Below, piece after piece: positions 45,486 to 58,693 of a stretch of DNA of 64,000 bases. The position numbers and the translations under genes were made by a program. The stretch is from positions 10,102,001 through 10,166,000 of the forward strand of contig OY979717.1 in the NCBI GenBank assembly GCA_963855995.1. The letters run 5' to 3'. The stretch comes from Muricea muricata (Eukaryota; Cnidaria; Anthozoa; Malacalcyonacea; Plexauridae). The stretch's first letter is position 1. Each line of letters starts with the position of its first letter. Below the pieces are notes generated by a model. That model did no database searches. It was not told the DNA's origin and saw only the letters and a list, made by a program, of their open reading frames with translations.

Positions 45486-46448
45486 ATGAACTTACTGAAA
45501 CAAATAGTATGTGTATGGTTGTTTTATGTCGTCAATGGAATGATCCTCGTTGGACTTGTCAAAGTCAAAATACAGAGTACTGTACGAGAAAAGAACGCAA
45601 GCAAACGCGATAATCGGTTTACAAGAGATAGTACTCAAACAGGATCATGGAGTGGAACAATATCCCAGACAATTTTTATAAGAAAAAACGTGATTCAAAT
45701 GAACCTTCCAAAGCAATTGCTTGCACGTCGAATCGTATTTGTCAATAGAATATCCGTGACGAGAGGTACAGTATATAGTTTTTCTCTGCTGTTCAATACA
45801 GTATATTTAATATAAAAGCTAGTTACTAGTTACTTTTGAGGACATATAGTATAATAGAAAAATTCAAGCATAAGACTTCAACTATGTACAAGTTTGATAC
45901 AAGTTCGGTTTAATAATGGGATTCTATGTATTTCAGGATTATGCATCTTGTTGGACGAGAATCCAGTCGGGTGGCAACTGCTTCAAATTCTTCACTCTGT
46001 GCTGTCAGTGTCTGTTGTCATATTCTTCTCTGTGCAAGTTGGAGGAAAAATAAAGTTGCTTGTGGAAAATCGCTTTACCTCTTTACCGATTTTACGAAAA
46101 CACCACAGCAACAAGGCACTAAATTCGATGGTGATGTCGCTATTATTTCTTATATTGGGCCTAATTCTTTGTATTCCACTTTGGAACCTGTATCTAATTG
46201 GCCTCGCAGATCAAGAAGACCAAATACTAGAAAAAATTTCGCATCAAGCGATCCTACGAAACACATCTGTTTTTTACTTCATTAATATGGATTGGCTACT
46301 TGTACTTCATTTTTCTTCCGTGAATATTAGTTTTCTCTTGACTTTTTCGTACTTTTTTACCACAGTAATTGAGGAGTTTAAACAAAGATATATGAGTCTC
46401 CAAATGAAGTCACAATTGTGTATCTCCAACATATCATGCATTGTATAA
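45486..46448 (+). CDS. Possible two-exon secreted or membrane protein, unrecognised
   Basis: Exon 1 from ATG 45486 encodes a hydrophobic lead (MNLLKQIVCVWLFYVVNGMI) followed by a basic, Ser/Thr-rich stretch, and ends at a good donor (AGAG|GTACAG near 45765). An acceptor (TATTTCAG at about 45938) would join it in phase to a frame that begins LCILLDENPVGWQLLQIL and contains three or four hydrophobic segments (LNSMVMSLLFLILGLILCIP, WLLVLHFSSVNISFLLTF), ending at 46446. The other frames of exon 2 are also open, so the choice rests on phase alone. No family recognised; this could be chance. Confidence 0.25.
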
Positions 46449-47297
46449 AGTCTAGCTAGATACTGTACAGCAAATGAAAGTAGACATGCAGAAGTTTATA
46501 TGGTAGACGATAAAATATTTTTATGGTGACAATGCGAAGCATAAATTTTTAATTTTGTATAAAAAACAGAAGAATAGATTCAGGCTGTGTATTTTAATGA
46601 GATCTAAGATACTCTACATGGCCAACAATAATGGGCTGATCAATGGTCAATGACCGGCCAAAAATGCTTGTTGACCGACCACGTTTTTACTTTACTGTGG
46701 TCATTTTGACCGGCCACATTTTCTAGAGCAAGAAAGTTTAGAGCAAGAAATTTATTCCAGAGCAAGAAAGTGACTTTACCGACCTTTGCGCACGTATATT
46801 AAATTGCATAAAAAACTATGTGCACGTCACGTAGTGCTATACTGTGATATGCATGCAAATCAATAAGAACGAAAATAAAACCACAGTAAATCAAATAAAG
46901 TGCTTGTCGAAGACACGACGTTTGAAGAAGTTACACAAAGCTATCAGATTGAGACACACGATCAAAAGGTAGATGAAACAGATGAAGCGTTTCCATCAGC
47001 AAGAGGTTTGTTCCATCTAGTACACTAATTGGAAAAAATATACAGTGGTAATAACACAAACTGCTTGAGAGCAAGCAAAAAGAAATTTAATTTTTCTTTT
47101 CATCTAGTGCAGACTATTGAGACTAACTGTATTCAGTTAGCCTTAACCAATTTGCAATTATTGGAAATGTTGATGCAGTAACTTTCGTCACCATGTTAGG
47201 TGCTAACGTCAGTTTAGATTTTCTCACCAGCGCCCAATAAAAGCAGGTCATTACGAAGTCCAAGAACTATATTTACGTTTCAAATGTCAAGTTAGCT
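46449..47297. other. No gene recognised
   Basis: Contains a short GACCGGCCA/TGACCGGCCAC repeat at about 46652-46724. The rest is AT-rich 3' flank of METAP1D. Confidence 0.4.
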
Positions 47298-50200
47298 TCA
47301 CTTCGTTCCATCAGCTGTTAAGATTTCTGTCGCTGTGTCAGTTATCAATATCGTATGTTCAAATTGCGCTGATCTAAAATGTAGTAAGACAGACCACTGT
47401 CATATACCGATGGTTAGGTATGATGATATGATCGTGCTGTGCTTTAAATATTCAAATTTATGATGTTTTGTATAATTATGAGAATCACACTCCAAGCTGA
47501 GTATAATCTCCCCCGCGCCTCGATGAACGTGAATTAACTTGGAGTATGTGCGATCTTCATAATTATACCGTAGAATTTACCCGATTGAGATTTAAGAGAT
47601 TAGTTCCTAACCTGCTACCGTCGCAGGATACACATGTCCAGCCGTCGTCGAGAATTACGAAATCTGGAAAACCCTCACTAAGAATTGGTTCTGGAAGATA
47701 CGTTAAATCATCAATTGATTAGGAACTTGTGTAGGGTTTTAAAATGCTTTGTAGGATCGTAGGTAGGATCCTAATACGTTTTCCAGGATCGTAATAAAAT
47801 GTGTAATTCTATGACCGAAAATTTCTATGGCTCTTTCTCGTTTAAATTTTAAGGAAACATAACAACATACCTATTGTAAATGTCATCCCAGTCTTCATTT
47901 TTTCTGTGTGCTCGTTGCCTGAAACAGCCAAAAATAGCAGATTATAACTCGTATGATATGGTGGATAATCATGGTCAATGGCCGTTATTACACATTTACC
48001 TGTAAACCATCTGTAAATTTCAGGACAATATAGGTAAGTTAGGCAATTTTTCAACATTTATTTAATCGGGATATTTTTAAATGTATATATCAATTTGACT
48101 TACTGAAATGTAAAATATCAGGTGGACCATGAAAGTAACGACCAATTCCATGACCAATGAAATTTGGAACGACTTGCAGACCATTTTTGTTTGCTATATA
48201 ACTAAACAATATCGATTGGAAGAGTCTGTTTAAATCCTTCTCATGCACGGTCACTTTAAAACCAATTTTGCTGGATCCAAACATTAAGCTCTTCGAAAGG
48301 TGTCTAAATGATGCTCCTGACGGACGGTTTTAGGTTATTAGAGAGTGGTTATTATTTATTAGGGGAGGTAGCATTTCCTTGCAAGAATTTTGCCGACCCA
48401 TCCTTTAAAACGTCTATTCCTTGCTTTACCAAACCCCAATTTAGCAATTGAAAACACACCCCCATCACAGCCTCAATCTTGCAACCAGAAAACAAAAGAA
48501 GTGCAAGGAGAAAAAAGAGCAGCACTCTGAGCAAAGTTAGCAAGAAAATGAAGATATTCTAGATTAGGGAAAATACATACGAGGAACAGGACAATGATCG
48601 ATAGTGCCTCTGATTAGTATTATTATATATTTGTTGTAACGACTGCGCCATAAATATTGACGGGCCCCTTGTAGAATCTCAGTAAGCAAGAAGTTGAAAT
48701 TATTTCAATACACTGCATGTGAAAACGCAGATCAGTTGAAAAAATTAGTTACTTCGACCATTTTTGCTGTTAAAACCAATAAATCATTGACCAAATATTT
48801 AATGCACATGAGACAATAAATTTATATTCATTTCGTTAATTTAATCAGTCTGTTTTTACATTTTTTAACACAACAAAAAGTACCTTATAGTGTTCCCGAT
48901 GGACGAGAATCGTTCATTATTTTTGCACACTGAAATAGCAGCGTAAAGGCAATCTTTGGTAATTGATACAAGACGTTTTGCTTCTTCATCCACAGTACCC
49001 AGCAAAAATGTCTCTGACAAATCTCCGTGAAAACCATTTAAATACACCTAAATTGAAACGTCTTCTTGTAAACAATTGTGAAATATGGCGAGAAAAGAAT
49101 ACACAGACGTTTTATAACTTTTGACCAGTGCTTTAGCACTCTCATTAGTGCTGTGCAAACTCCGGTTTTTTCACCTCCGGCTCCGGCACCGGCTCCGGCA
49201 AAAGAAACTCCGGCTCCGGGAAAAAAACTCCGGCTCCGGCAGAAAATTTTAGGCTTGTGCAAATTTGTCAAAGTTGGAAATTTTTACAGTTTAAATAGGA
49301 AACGCCTTCTTTGTTTTTTATTTAACACTTCGCATTCTTCGCATTAACATTTTGTAATATGCATGATGCACGGTATTGTATTTGCAAAAACAAGACGCAA
49401 GGTCAATGTGGTTAAAACTTTTTATTATCAAACTTAATGAAAGCAAGTTTACCAATGTTTCCTGTTACAATGTTACCCGCCAAAGGAAAGACTCTGCTCT
49501 CAGACCTTACTGATGAGGGTAATGTTTCAGTTATTCTTTAAAACACATATTCGACCTTTCATGTTGACAATAATGTCAATATTGTAAGCATAGCGTTGCA
49601 GCGTTTGATGAAATTTTTAGGTAAAATTTTCACATGCTTTACCGTCTTGCGGACGTCACAGTTATACAAAAATAACATAAAATACAATAATTATAATTTG
49701 TATGTTTGTGTCAAGCTGTATTGGGCTGTATTTACTTTTTCTTCGATGGAGTTAGTTTTTCGTTGATCTATGATAGAAGTTTGCAGCACAAATAGGTGCT
49801 GCCGGAGTTTTGCCGGAGGTGAACAAACTCCGGCTCCAGCTCCGGCTCCGGCAAAATGGGGCAAAACTCCGGCTCCGGCTCCGGCCCTCCGGTGCACAGC
49901 ACTAACTCTCATTTTCCCACATAAAACAAAGTAGGAATTCTACGAATAATCTATAAACGCATGGCAATTCTTCTAAAAAATACATAACAACTCTCGATAA
50001 GGAAAATATTATTTAAAAAAAAATTCATAAAGTAGAACCTCATTCTTACGGCAACCCATTGTCAGTAATCTTCCAAAGAGAACATTCAAAGACTTTACTC
50101 ATTTACACAAACAACGGACGTCGCCAAATGTCTGCGACATATGAGACTATAAACCTTGCAATGCATGATCCTTAAACAATTCTTTAAACGAAACATAACA

Positions 50201-51967
50201 TATAACAACAAAAATGACTCACTGAAACATCGACATTGATTATGTCACCATCTTTTAGTACTGTTCTGAGAAAGGAAAGAAACTAGTATTACTGTTTTAT
50301 TAATAACTAAAGAAAACACCAAAATAGAAAAAGTGCACGTGTTCGATACATGCAATGATGAGGCTATTACCAAAATTGAAGGCAATTGTATATAATTGAA
50401 AAACGAAAACGTATAACGATACACACTTATTAGGTATGCCATGACAGACGACATCATTCACTGAGGTGCAAACTGATTTGGGAAAACCTTTGTAGTTCAA
50501 TGGTGATGGATAAACTCCACAGGAAATGGCAGCATGATGAACAACTTCATCAATTTCTTCCGTTGATACACCCACCTGGAAATGCATTTTACAATATTAC
50601 CAAGACAACTCGTTCTAAAGCCTATTGATCTTCCAACGACGTTATTTTTCAGAAGTTATTTTACAAAAGCCATGTTAAACTGTGACAATTTGTGACAATA
50701 GGGATACAAAACTCTGGCCTGGAGCACTGAGAAAGGGTGTACATTTACAAAAATCTAAATGGGTCTTTAGTGAATCTTTTTACGATTATAGCATTAACTT
50801 TCGCTATATGCATGCACCTCTTACAGTAATGTGTACAAAAAGGTGTATTGTGGTCACGCAAAAGAGCTGTGACTTTCAATTGCATCTGAAATTGTAATAG
50901 AGGTGATCTAGTGGGTCTAGAGAGATGGTCTAGTGGACCGAGGCACACCATGATCACAGTTTGACCTCCCCCAGGTCAAACGGATCATCATATTCCAGTT
51001 CGCTGACCACAACGTGAAGGTGTTCTAAGCGCGGGGAACTACGGACAGAAAGAAAGGGTCAAGTTGAATCAACCAAACGACGAGCAGGACTGTGTGAAGA
51101 ATGAAGATGTTGCATGATGGACAATAAGAAGTAAACAGAGACTGACCAGAACAAGAAGTTGAGCAGGCGATTGGTGCAGTCAATACCAAAGAGGTTGCTC
51201 GCGTTCATTGATACTAACGGCAGGTAGACACCTAAAGACCATCATTTCTTACGTAATAGGAGAATGAATTTCTTTGTGAGTTCAATGTAATAGGCAATTT
51301 AGACATCAACTCAATTCATTTTCATTTTTGCGTGTATACTCTTTAATTCAAATAATTCGAGCTGTTTTCTTTTGTGGTACATCATTAACTTGATCGTAGC
51401 TAAAATATAATCAGGATTCCTGCATGATTAATTTCACCAAGGTACCATTACAGAAAGAGAGCATAAACAAGCTTTCTAAGCTATCTATCAACTGAAAAAA
51501 TTAAGTAGTTAATTTACAGATATATAATTATTTAGACATATACTACATGACCTACATTGAATTACACTTCTATTCATCTAACACTTTTTGGCCAATCCAA
51601 CATTCCAATTTACATACATTACAAAATATGAAATGATAATATACAGTATAATGGATGGCAGAATGTGATTAAATTTTACATAAATAGCAATAGAAAATAC
51701 CTTTACAAAGTCTTTAGCAATGTTCAGTACTTTTCTTGCAACTTGACAGGCTTCTTTCATGTGTTTGATTTCACTTTCAGTTTTTATTTCTGCATATGAT
51801 GGTGATGGTGGTACAATACCAGTTAATGCATATGGTGGTCGTTTAATATCTGGTGGAACACTCTTTAATAATGATTTTGCATTAATATTTTTTCCTTTTT
51901 GTTGAAGCTTTAAAGAAGACAATGTCTTATTCTTTAACTTTGACAAAACATTCAGACCTCTTGACAT
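47298..51967 (-). CDS. METAP1D: Mitochondrial methionine aminopeptidase (MetAP1D type), 8 exons
   Basis: Removes the N-terminal Met from proteins made or processed in mitochondria (family role). Exons 51967-51701, 50575-50427, 50265-50223, 49047-48884, 48201-48104, 47918-47871, 47690-47612 and 47373-47298; every junction has GT/AG and the phases sum to 924 nt (307 aa). The first ~40 residues are basic and lack acid residues ([20 protein letters not shown]), as a mitochondrial presequence would. All metal ligands are present: D151 (INVDVS), D162 (FHGDLSE), H225 ([12 protein letters not shown]), E257 (FTIEP) and E288 (SAQFEHT); the substrate-contacting H134 is in VCHGIPN. The C-terminus ([17 protein letters not shown]) is normal. 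Intron 3 holds a hAT-like MITE, intron 7 a small hairpin. Its ATG faces that of the glycosyltransferase-like gene 1.24 kb away. Confidence 0.95.
47470..47568. repeat. ~99-bp hairpin in METAP1D intron 7
   Basis: GTATAATTATGAGAATCACA followed by CTCCAAG faces CTTGGAG and CATAATTATAC. It does not touch the splice sites. Confidence 0.75.
49146..49904. mobile_element. hAT-like non-autonomous element in METAP1D intron 3
   Basis: Starts TAGTGCTGTGCAAACTCCGG and ends with CCGGTGCACAGCACTA. An 8-bp duplication, ACTCTCAT, flanks it exactly (49138-49145 and 49905-49912), as in hAT transposons. Both subterminal regions carry clusters of CTCCGG units in inverted orientation (49160-49245 and 49800-49892), likely old transposase-binding arrays. 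No transposase frame is left. Confidence 0.9.
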
Positions 51968-53207
51968 GCTATTAAATTGTATAATGCTATGGCTCCAGTC
52001 AACTTATTCATTATATACAGATCTTCTGTTGAAGAATCTGTTTGCACCATATGATAAAAGGAAGCCTGATAAAATTAACTCAGTAGTGATCTTTCCAAGG
52101 AATGAACCTAGAAATGTGGATGAAATAATTAGTAAAATCACACATTTTAAGCTTTGCCAGACAACTTGCTACAAAAGAAGTTAATAATTTATATAAGTAT
52201 GAGTTTGAAAAATTGAATGGAAATGGTGCAGGGTAAAACAATTAGGAGGATTCAAAAAGTTACTCAAAAGGGAGATTTAGTTAAAATAGTTGGTGACAAC
52301 ACTCAATCACTTCTAGTCACTTGCTAGTTGTACATTAGACACATTGCATGTTGAATAACAAAACTTGGATTAGCTGGTCAAATTACGGTGTTATGTCCTT
52401 GAAAGTTTATTGACATAACACCTGTGTGGGAACATCCTCCTCTGAAAAAATGTTGAAATCTTAACCCAAAAAGGTCAAATCATGGGAGAGCTATATTAAT
52501 TGATAGTTATACAGAAAATTTTACTGTATTGCAAACACAATGCTTCCTTGGGTCATTCCAATTAATATCCATACCTCCCCCCCCCCCTGTGGAAATTTTC
52601 TTGCCCAGCAGTAAAAAAGATCAAAATAGCCCTCAGATTGCTCAGAAATTTGGAACTTTTCTATTTGCCATATTTTTCAATTTGTTATTTTGGAGGCTTT
52701 CTGTTCCACACAATAATGTATGGGAAAAAATTGGTGTCCCCCACATAAAAAATTCACCGTCCGTGTGACATGCGACTGTGACGGTGTGACCACAGGCACC
52801 CAACAAATAGTATGAGTCATGCGTTACTATGCTGTGACCTGTTCTGGCAATGCTGCACAAGACTGCTGCAAGTTGCAGCTATTAATATACGCGTTTTCGA
52901 AGAAGTAGGCTTTATTTATACATAATGCTAACACTAAAAGTTAATTAGGCAGTAACATAGATGAAATACAAAACATTAAAACGTACCATTACCACTAGCT
53001 TGTGTAAGTTTTTTGCTCAGATTTAGAACACTTACATGAAGTACCCGTGGCTCAGGTGCAACAAGTGGACTCAAGTTGACTAAAATGTTTACAAAGCTAA
53101 ATACTGCAAAAATATTTCTAAAATCTTTTTTATAATGAAAAGTCACGCAAAATATTTTTCCATAACAGATTTTGCAATACAACGTTACGCTGGATTTTAA
53201 AACAACA
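51968..53207. other. Intergenic region between divergent genes
   Basis: Lies between the METAP1D start and the start of the glycosyltransferase-like gene. AT-rich with a C-run at 52577-52587. No CpG-island-like stretch or TATA box is obvious, and no other gene is seen. Confidence 0.4.
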
Positions 53208-55560
53208 ATGTGCCAAGGTGGTGTAAAACCTCTGTCAAATAGAATATTGTTTCTCATATTTGGCTGTTTGTTGATAGCTGTCTTTTCATTTCACTACATA
53301 CTAAAATTCAAAGGTAATTGTTTTTAGTTAGGTTATATTAGCTGGATCTACAATAGCACTCGCTAATGTTTATCGTGTAATTGTCTACTCCACTTTTTCG
53401 TGGCCCCCCTCTCCTGTGGCCTTGGTGGAAAGTTTGTCAGTTGCGCCAGAGATCTCAGGCGTGGCATACAGCTAATGCAATATATTTTGGTGCGGGAGAA
53501 TCACAATCTCTGGCGCAGGAAAAGCGAACTTTCCACTATGGTCTGTGGACGAAGTTTTCTGAGGGGTTGCTTGAAAGCAATTTTTGAGGGGTTGTGACTG
53601 TCGGCTTACTTTCAAATTTTGGAGGGCTTTTTTAATCTTTTAGCACTTTGATCTTTTTTGGAAGGGTTAAAAGTTTTCGTCCATATGGAGGATAACAATG
53701 GAATGGCCCTCTGTCCCTAGTATGCGTGAAGCTCTGCCAGCCAGGTAGCATGTCAATTGTAGAATACTTGGCCACATAGGGTTAGGGTAAGTGTTAGGGT
53801 TTGGGTTAGAGTTTATGTAAGGGTTTTAAACTGCCCAGGTATTCAATAAGGACTCCGTGTACCTTTGGAAACTTGTTTCCTATCTATGTTTACATCCTTC
53901 ACTGGTGTAACTAGCATGGGTGAGTTTCATGAACTACCATAAGATCTTTACTGCAGAACTAACAGCTACACAAATAAAATTTGGCTCATGTTTTTGCTGT
54001 ATGATATGAATTATCTCAATTGGTCAATTCTTTGGTGCAGTTAGCTGAGATAGATTGATCCAAAACATTGTTTTTGCTTAAAAAACTGGCTTTAGAAGGT
54101 CTCTTGGCATAGGTTTGAAACCAATTTTGGCATCTAGGTTTTGCTCTAGCATAGGAAAGCAAACACACTTTATCTTCATTCCTCACTAGTTTTGGCACAA
54201 CACTACATTAAATTTGAAAAATTATCAGCTCAAAAAAAACACCCTGTGTAACTAGGACTATACGGCCTGTTGTGTAGGCATATCATGCCTATTGTCATCA
54301 TGCCCGTCTACTAATTTCTTTTGAAATTGACTGTTTTTAGGTTTAGTCTCCCCCTCCCCCATTATCAACATTTCATAATTTTTACTTGATATTTTGGTAG
54401 GTTATTTCAATCCATTGCCTCCTGTTTTCAAGCCACTCAGCACTCTTCAGTATCATAGTCGTCATGACACAAAGTCTGGTGAATGTCTAAAGAACTACTT
54501 CGAAGATATATTGCTGGTTATTGTCTACCATTTCCCGTTTTATGATTCCATTCCTTTGCTTAAATCATTTTATGAAGATGTTTTTAAAGATATTTTGATT
54601 TGTGGTAAAGTGTCTGATCTCAACCATTATATAATGGTGGTTGATGTTGGTCCAGGTTTTTATGGTTATGAATGTGCTGCTGAGGCAATACGCAGGTAAT
54701 GTGTGTGAATAGGAAGATATTTTATAACAAAAAATTACTGTTTTTAGGGACCTATAGACCAAAGACAACCTTAGCCATGGGCCGTTGAAAAATTTTTCAC
54801 ATGCTTCAAAAGGAGAAAGTCATGCTGTAATTCGCACCAAAAATCACCTGTGTAAATAGGCCTTAACAAATGCACATACTTTTACTTAATTGATTCCCTA
54901 TTTGACTGTAGGTATCCTGGTTATCGTGGTTACCTGTATGTAAATGATGACATGGTTGTGAACTGGTGGACTTTCTCTGAACTTGACAAGGAGAAATTCT
55001 GGCAAGGTGGGGTTATTATATCAGGCGTTGACCACGTTATGGGAAGCCGACCAATACCAGATAACTGGCCTTGGTGGAAATTTAAAACTAAATCTGCCGA
55101 GGCTTGCGAAGACTCGTACTTAGAAATCACGCATAAATATCGGTCAGGTCATCAATTAAATGTCACAGAACTGGTAAATACACACCTTGTGAACGGTGAA
55201 GGGGAGAAACGTTGTTTCCGCATGTGGTCTGATTTGTTTTATGTACCCAAGAAGTTCAGTGATCAATTTCAACGACTTTCTTTTGTTTTTCATAAAAATC
55301 GAGTGTTCTTGGAAGTTGCTGTGCCGACCATTATGAGCTTCCTAGATTTGCGAGATTCATGGGAAAAGCATTATGGGGTATATCTGCCTGACAAATATGG
55401 TTCCATCGATTTTGCGGACGGAAAATTAGTTTGGAAAAATTACAACTATGATATTAATTTTATCCATCCTGTAAAGTTCAGTGGTGATGTAGCTAAGACT
55501 AACAGAGAAATGCTAAAAAATGATATAATTCCTTACTCTAAACGGTTTACAAAATGTTAG
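53208..55560 (+). CDS. Type II membrane glycosyltransferase-like protein, 3 exons
   Basis: Exons 53208-53313, 54401-54695 and 54912-55560; GT/AG sites and phases fit, 1050 nt (349 aa). The N-terminus is a short cytoplasmic lead and one membrane anchor (MCQGGVKPLSNRILFLIFGC and on to about residue 31), the layout of Golgi type II enzymes. The lumenal part has LLVIVYHFPFYDSIPLLKSF, a candidate nucleotide-sugar fold start. At residues 141-148 it has YLYVNDDM, a DXD-like metal site after RYPGYRGYLY. It is followed by WWTFSELDKEKFWQGG, PIPDNWPWWKFKTKSAEACE and a C-terminal INFIHPVKFSGD. This arrangement fits a glycosyltransferase with a GT-A-type site, but I cannot place it in a named family or give a substrate. 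Intron 1 contains repeats. Confidence 0.85.
53776..53826. repeat. Degenerate TTAGGG-like tract
   Basis: AGGGTTAGGGTAAGTGTTAG followed by GGTTTGGGTTAGAGTT in intron 1 of the glycosyltransferase-like gene; a short interstitial telomere-like tract or simple repeat. Confidence 0.6.
54785..54866. repeat. Truncated copy of the MITE at 56207-56403
   Basis: TTCACATGCTTCAAAAGGAG and CTGTGTAAATAGGCC match the right half of the longer copy; it lies in intron 2 of the glycosyltransferase-like gene. Confidence 0.6.
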
Positions 55561-56206
55561 AATGTTCAGGTAGAGACAATTCAGAAGGCAGGAACTTGAA
55601 ATACGGGCGAATTCATGCTATAGTGGACGTGCCATGCCCAGGCTATAGTGTACGTGCTTGTTACTATGGCAACCAGAGTGCTTTTCACTCCGCGTTTTTC
55701 CACGTATGTATACGCACGAAAAAGTTTAAACTCTTTCACAAATACAATTACTAATGCATGTCAAATTGTAGGGAATCCTGAACTTCCCCCATGAAGACCT
55801 TTGCTTGTTTCAATTGTGATGTAGTAGTAGATTTGACAACTTAGGTGGGTCTACGTACGTGTAAAAACGGTTCTTAGGCTTAAAAGGTTTGAGTCAGAAC
55901 AAATTCAACAAAACTGCGTCTTGAAAAATTGAATGAAAAAGTTGAAGACGTATTTCTAATGATTTGCTGTAGATGTTACAATTCGAACCTTACTATATAG
56001 CACTAAAGATTGAAGATTTTGGTAAAATAAAACACCAAAAATCCTCGTAAACACGTACGTAATTTTTTATTCTGCCAAAAACACGACATGTTCGCAAACT
56101 TGGAGTCCTGAAACTCAAGTTTTCTCAGTCTAGCATCCTTTTTGTGCAATTGAGCTGATTCCAAATACAAAGTTTTCCTCGCTTAACGGCAAAAGAAACC
56201 AAGCAA
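55561..56206. other. 3' flank of the glycosyltransferase-like gene
   Basis: No further gene seen. AATAAA at about 56025 is a possible, distant polyadenylation signal. Confidence 0.35.
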
Positions 56207-56403
56207 GGCCCGTTTACACTGCAATTTCAGTTGCGATTTTATCATTTTGGAGGATGTGAAAGAGTGGACCAATTAATTGTGCAGCCATATAAGATTTCAT
56301 AACCTGAAAAATTTGTAACTCATCGATTTCTTCACATCCTTCAAAAGGAGGAATTCGCACCGTAAATCGCAAAAAATCGCTGTGTAAACAAGCTTATATG
56401 TAC
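56207..56403. mobile_element. ~200-bp MITE
   Basis: GCCCGTTTACACTGCAATTT and GTTGCGATTTT at the left face AAAAAATCGCTGTGTAAAC at the right. A related truncated copy sits at 54785-54866, so it is a dispersed family. Target duplication not clear. Confidence 0.65.
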
Positions 56404-58693
56404 GCAACACAGAATCTCCATCATCTTGGTGATTTGGAAAAGGTTTCTCGCGCTGATAAGCAAAAATATCCTACGTTAATTTTAAGCCGGTCCTGCGTCA
56501 GTATATGTGCATGGCGAGACCCTATATAACGGCTGAAATCTGAGCCTCGTTACAAGCGTACTTACGTTCATAAGAACTACAATAAAGTCTACAATAACAA
56601 ATCAAGTTTAAACAAATATGGGAAAATCACAGGGGAATGCGATAAACAAAAAAGGAGCGTAAAGGTCAGTTGTACATGTATAAGATATATGCCGCTAATA
56701 CTGATCTCTCCCCCAAGGAGACCATTCAGTCAGGTATAGAGTTTCCAGTCTGAAAGAAATTTTGTCACAAATTGGACATTCTAGCTAGTTGGCTATTTTT
56801 AAGACATTTAGGTTTGAGAGGCATCAACCTCTATTTCATATATAAGCAATGTACATCTTTGTCATGTATCCCAAAGTAAAATTCTCATTAAAAACCATGT
56901 ACCTTGGCCCTTAAATGGACATTTGATTTACGATTTCTCATGGACTAATACGATTACTAACTTTTAATTAGCTCAATGCATGTAGCTCAATGCATGTAGC
57001 TCCATCACAGTATATTAACAACAGAACTAGTTTGAGAAGAATCAAAGACACACTACACGGTGGAACAGTTAAAACTCTAATACAAGCTCTTTCGGGTACT
57101 TTTGCGTTCAAGCGCCTAGTTGACGAGAAAATTCAGTTTGAATTTTTTGTTTTGCTCATTTATTTATAATCATTTATAAAAAAAGCGATTTGGAAATAAA
57201 TGGTATGATAATGCTTGTCGTTAACCTATATATCATGTCAATATTTCGAGAATTTTGTTCATTCAGGGCATCCATGGATAACTGGCATTCAACAACAACT
57301 CACTATGCAAAGTGTGAAGTAATTATCTGGCAAAACAACAAAATCAAACTGAAATATCACAACAACAAAGCACAGTGACATAAAAATATAAAAGAACAAA
57401 TGTATTATAGAATAAATGTATATATTCTTACACATCATCCAACAAATTTAAAAAAATCATTTCATAGAAAGACTAGTTACTTGTCGAAGATTAAAACTCC
57501 AAAATTTCCTGTCAAACGTGAGGGGTCCGTACTGTATAGGTTTCCGACCGCTCAAGAACCAATCAAAATGCTTTATTTTAGGGGAAGGACCGCTGAGAAA
57601 CACTTGCTATATAATAATTACTGATATAGTACTTATTGATAAACGGTTAGGTGCCTTGCACGGGATTTAGAGTCCCGTTTGCACTCTTCCGCTGGAGATC
57701 GTTCAGAAAGTTATATAAATATATTACAAAGTTTCACACTTCTGGGCTGATTGTATAAAGACTAATGATAAGAAACTTTATTACTACTTTTGCCACCTTG
57801 AACCTCTCATGATTACAATTGCTTATTGGAGCGAAGATATTGTGTGTTAGGAAAACAGGTGCTGTGTATCAGCTAACAATATCACAAATGTTTTAGCAGT
57901 TATTTAAAAAAGACGACTTCGAGATGGCATTCGTGCCAAGTAATCAAGTATGTTATATCGACATTTTTGGTAACATAGTCGACGGCACAAGATTCCTAAA
58001 ATGAAACTACTCGGAAATTCGACGTGAAAGGTAAATCTCTGATATTTTACAAAATTATATCAAGAACTCCGTTCCAATTATATAGATAATGATCAATACC
58101 AGATTGCGGTAAAAATGATATCTTCATACATATAGCAATGTAATTAAAGTTCTAAAATGAAGTCGTTTTTTATAAAAGACGTCGATATAGACGTCGAAAC
58201 AACAAAAGTGATTTTTACAGAAGTGTCGGTTGCGCTGGAAATGTTTATGATCAAACACACTATACTGCCCTTTTCCGCGAATTGGATGTGAACCGTTGAT
58301 AGCTGTATTGTGATGCTTTTAATCTTAGGTTTATGCTAAATTAATATTGAGAACACGTTTTTTCAAGTGTGATTTTAATAAACTTGTTGTAACTTGATGA
58401 AATTGACAAATTTGTTGCAGCTTGCAACAAGTCTGTGGCATTTTTTGATGTGCAATATAAGTTTCACTGATATAGATTCACTCATCACGTGAACGATCCA
58501 ATATGACAGCCGGTTGCAAACTATGACTGATGTACTTCCGATATTTTTTGTTGGGACATTACGATGCGCTGTCAGATTTTAATACACATATCGACGCAGC
58601 GGCGGAATATCGATGGGGGATTACATATCGTACATATCATATTCAGATTTTTTGTGTGCAGCATTCATTTGAAAATGATTGAACACAAATGTA
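56404..58693. other. No gene recognised
   Basis: AT-rich, with short frames only. At 58380-58450 there is a diverged fragment of the ACTTGTTGTAAC/GCAACAAGTCTG motif family seen at 6338-6780. Confidence 0.4.

Noticed and set aside
52976-53257. 93-codon minus-strand frame upstream of the glycosyltransferase-like gene
   Set aside because: It is the reverse of exon 1 and its promoter side; the plus-strand reading has an anchor, donor and phase match.
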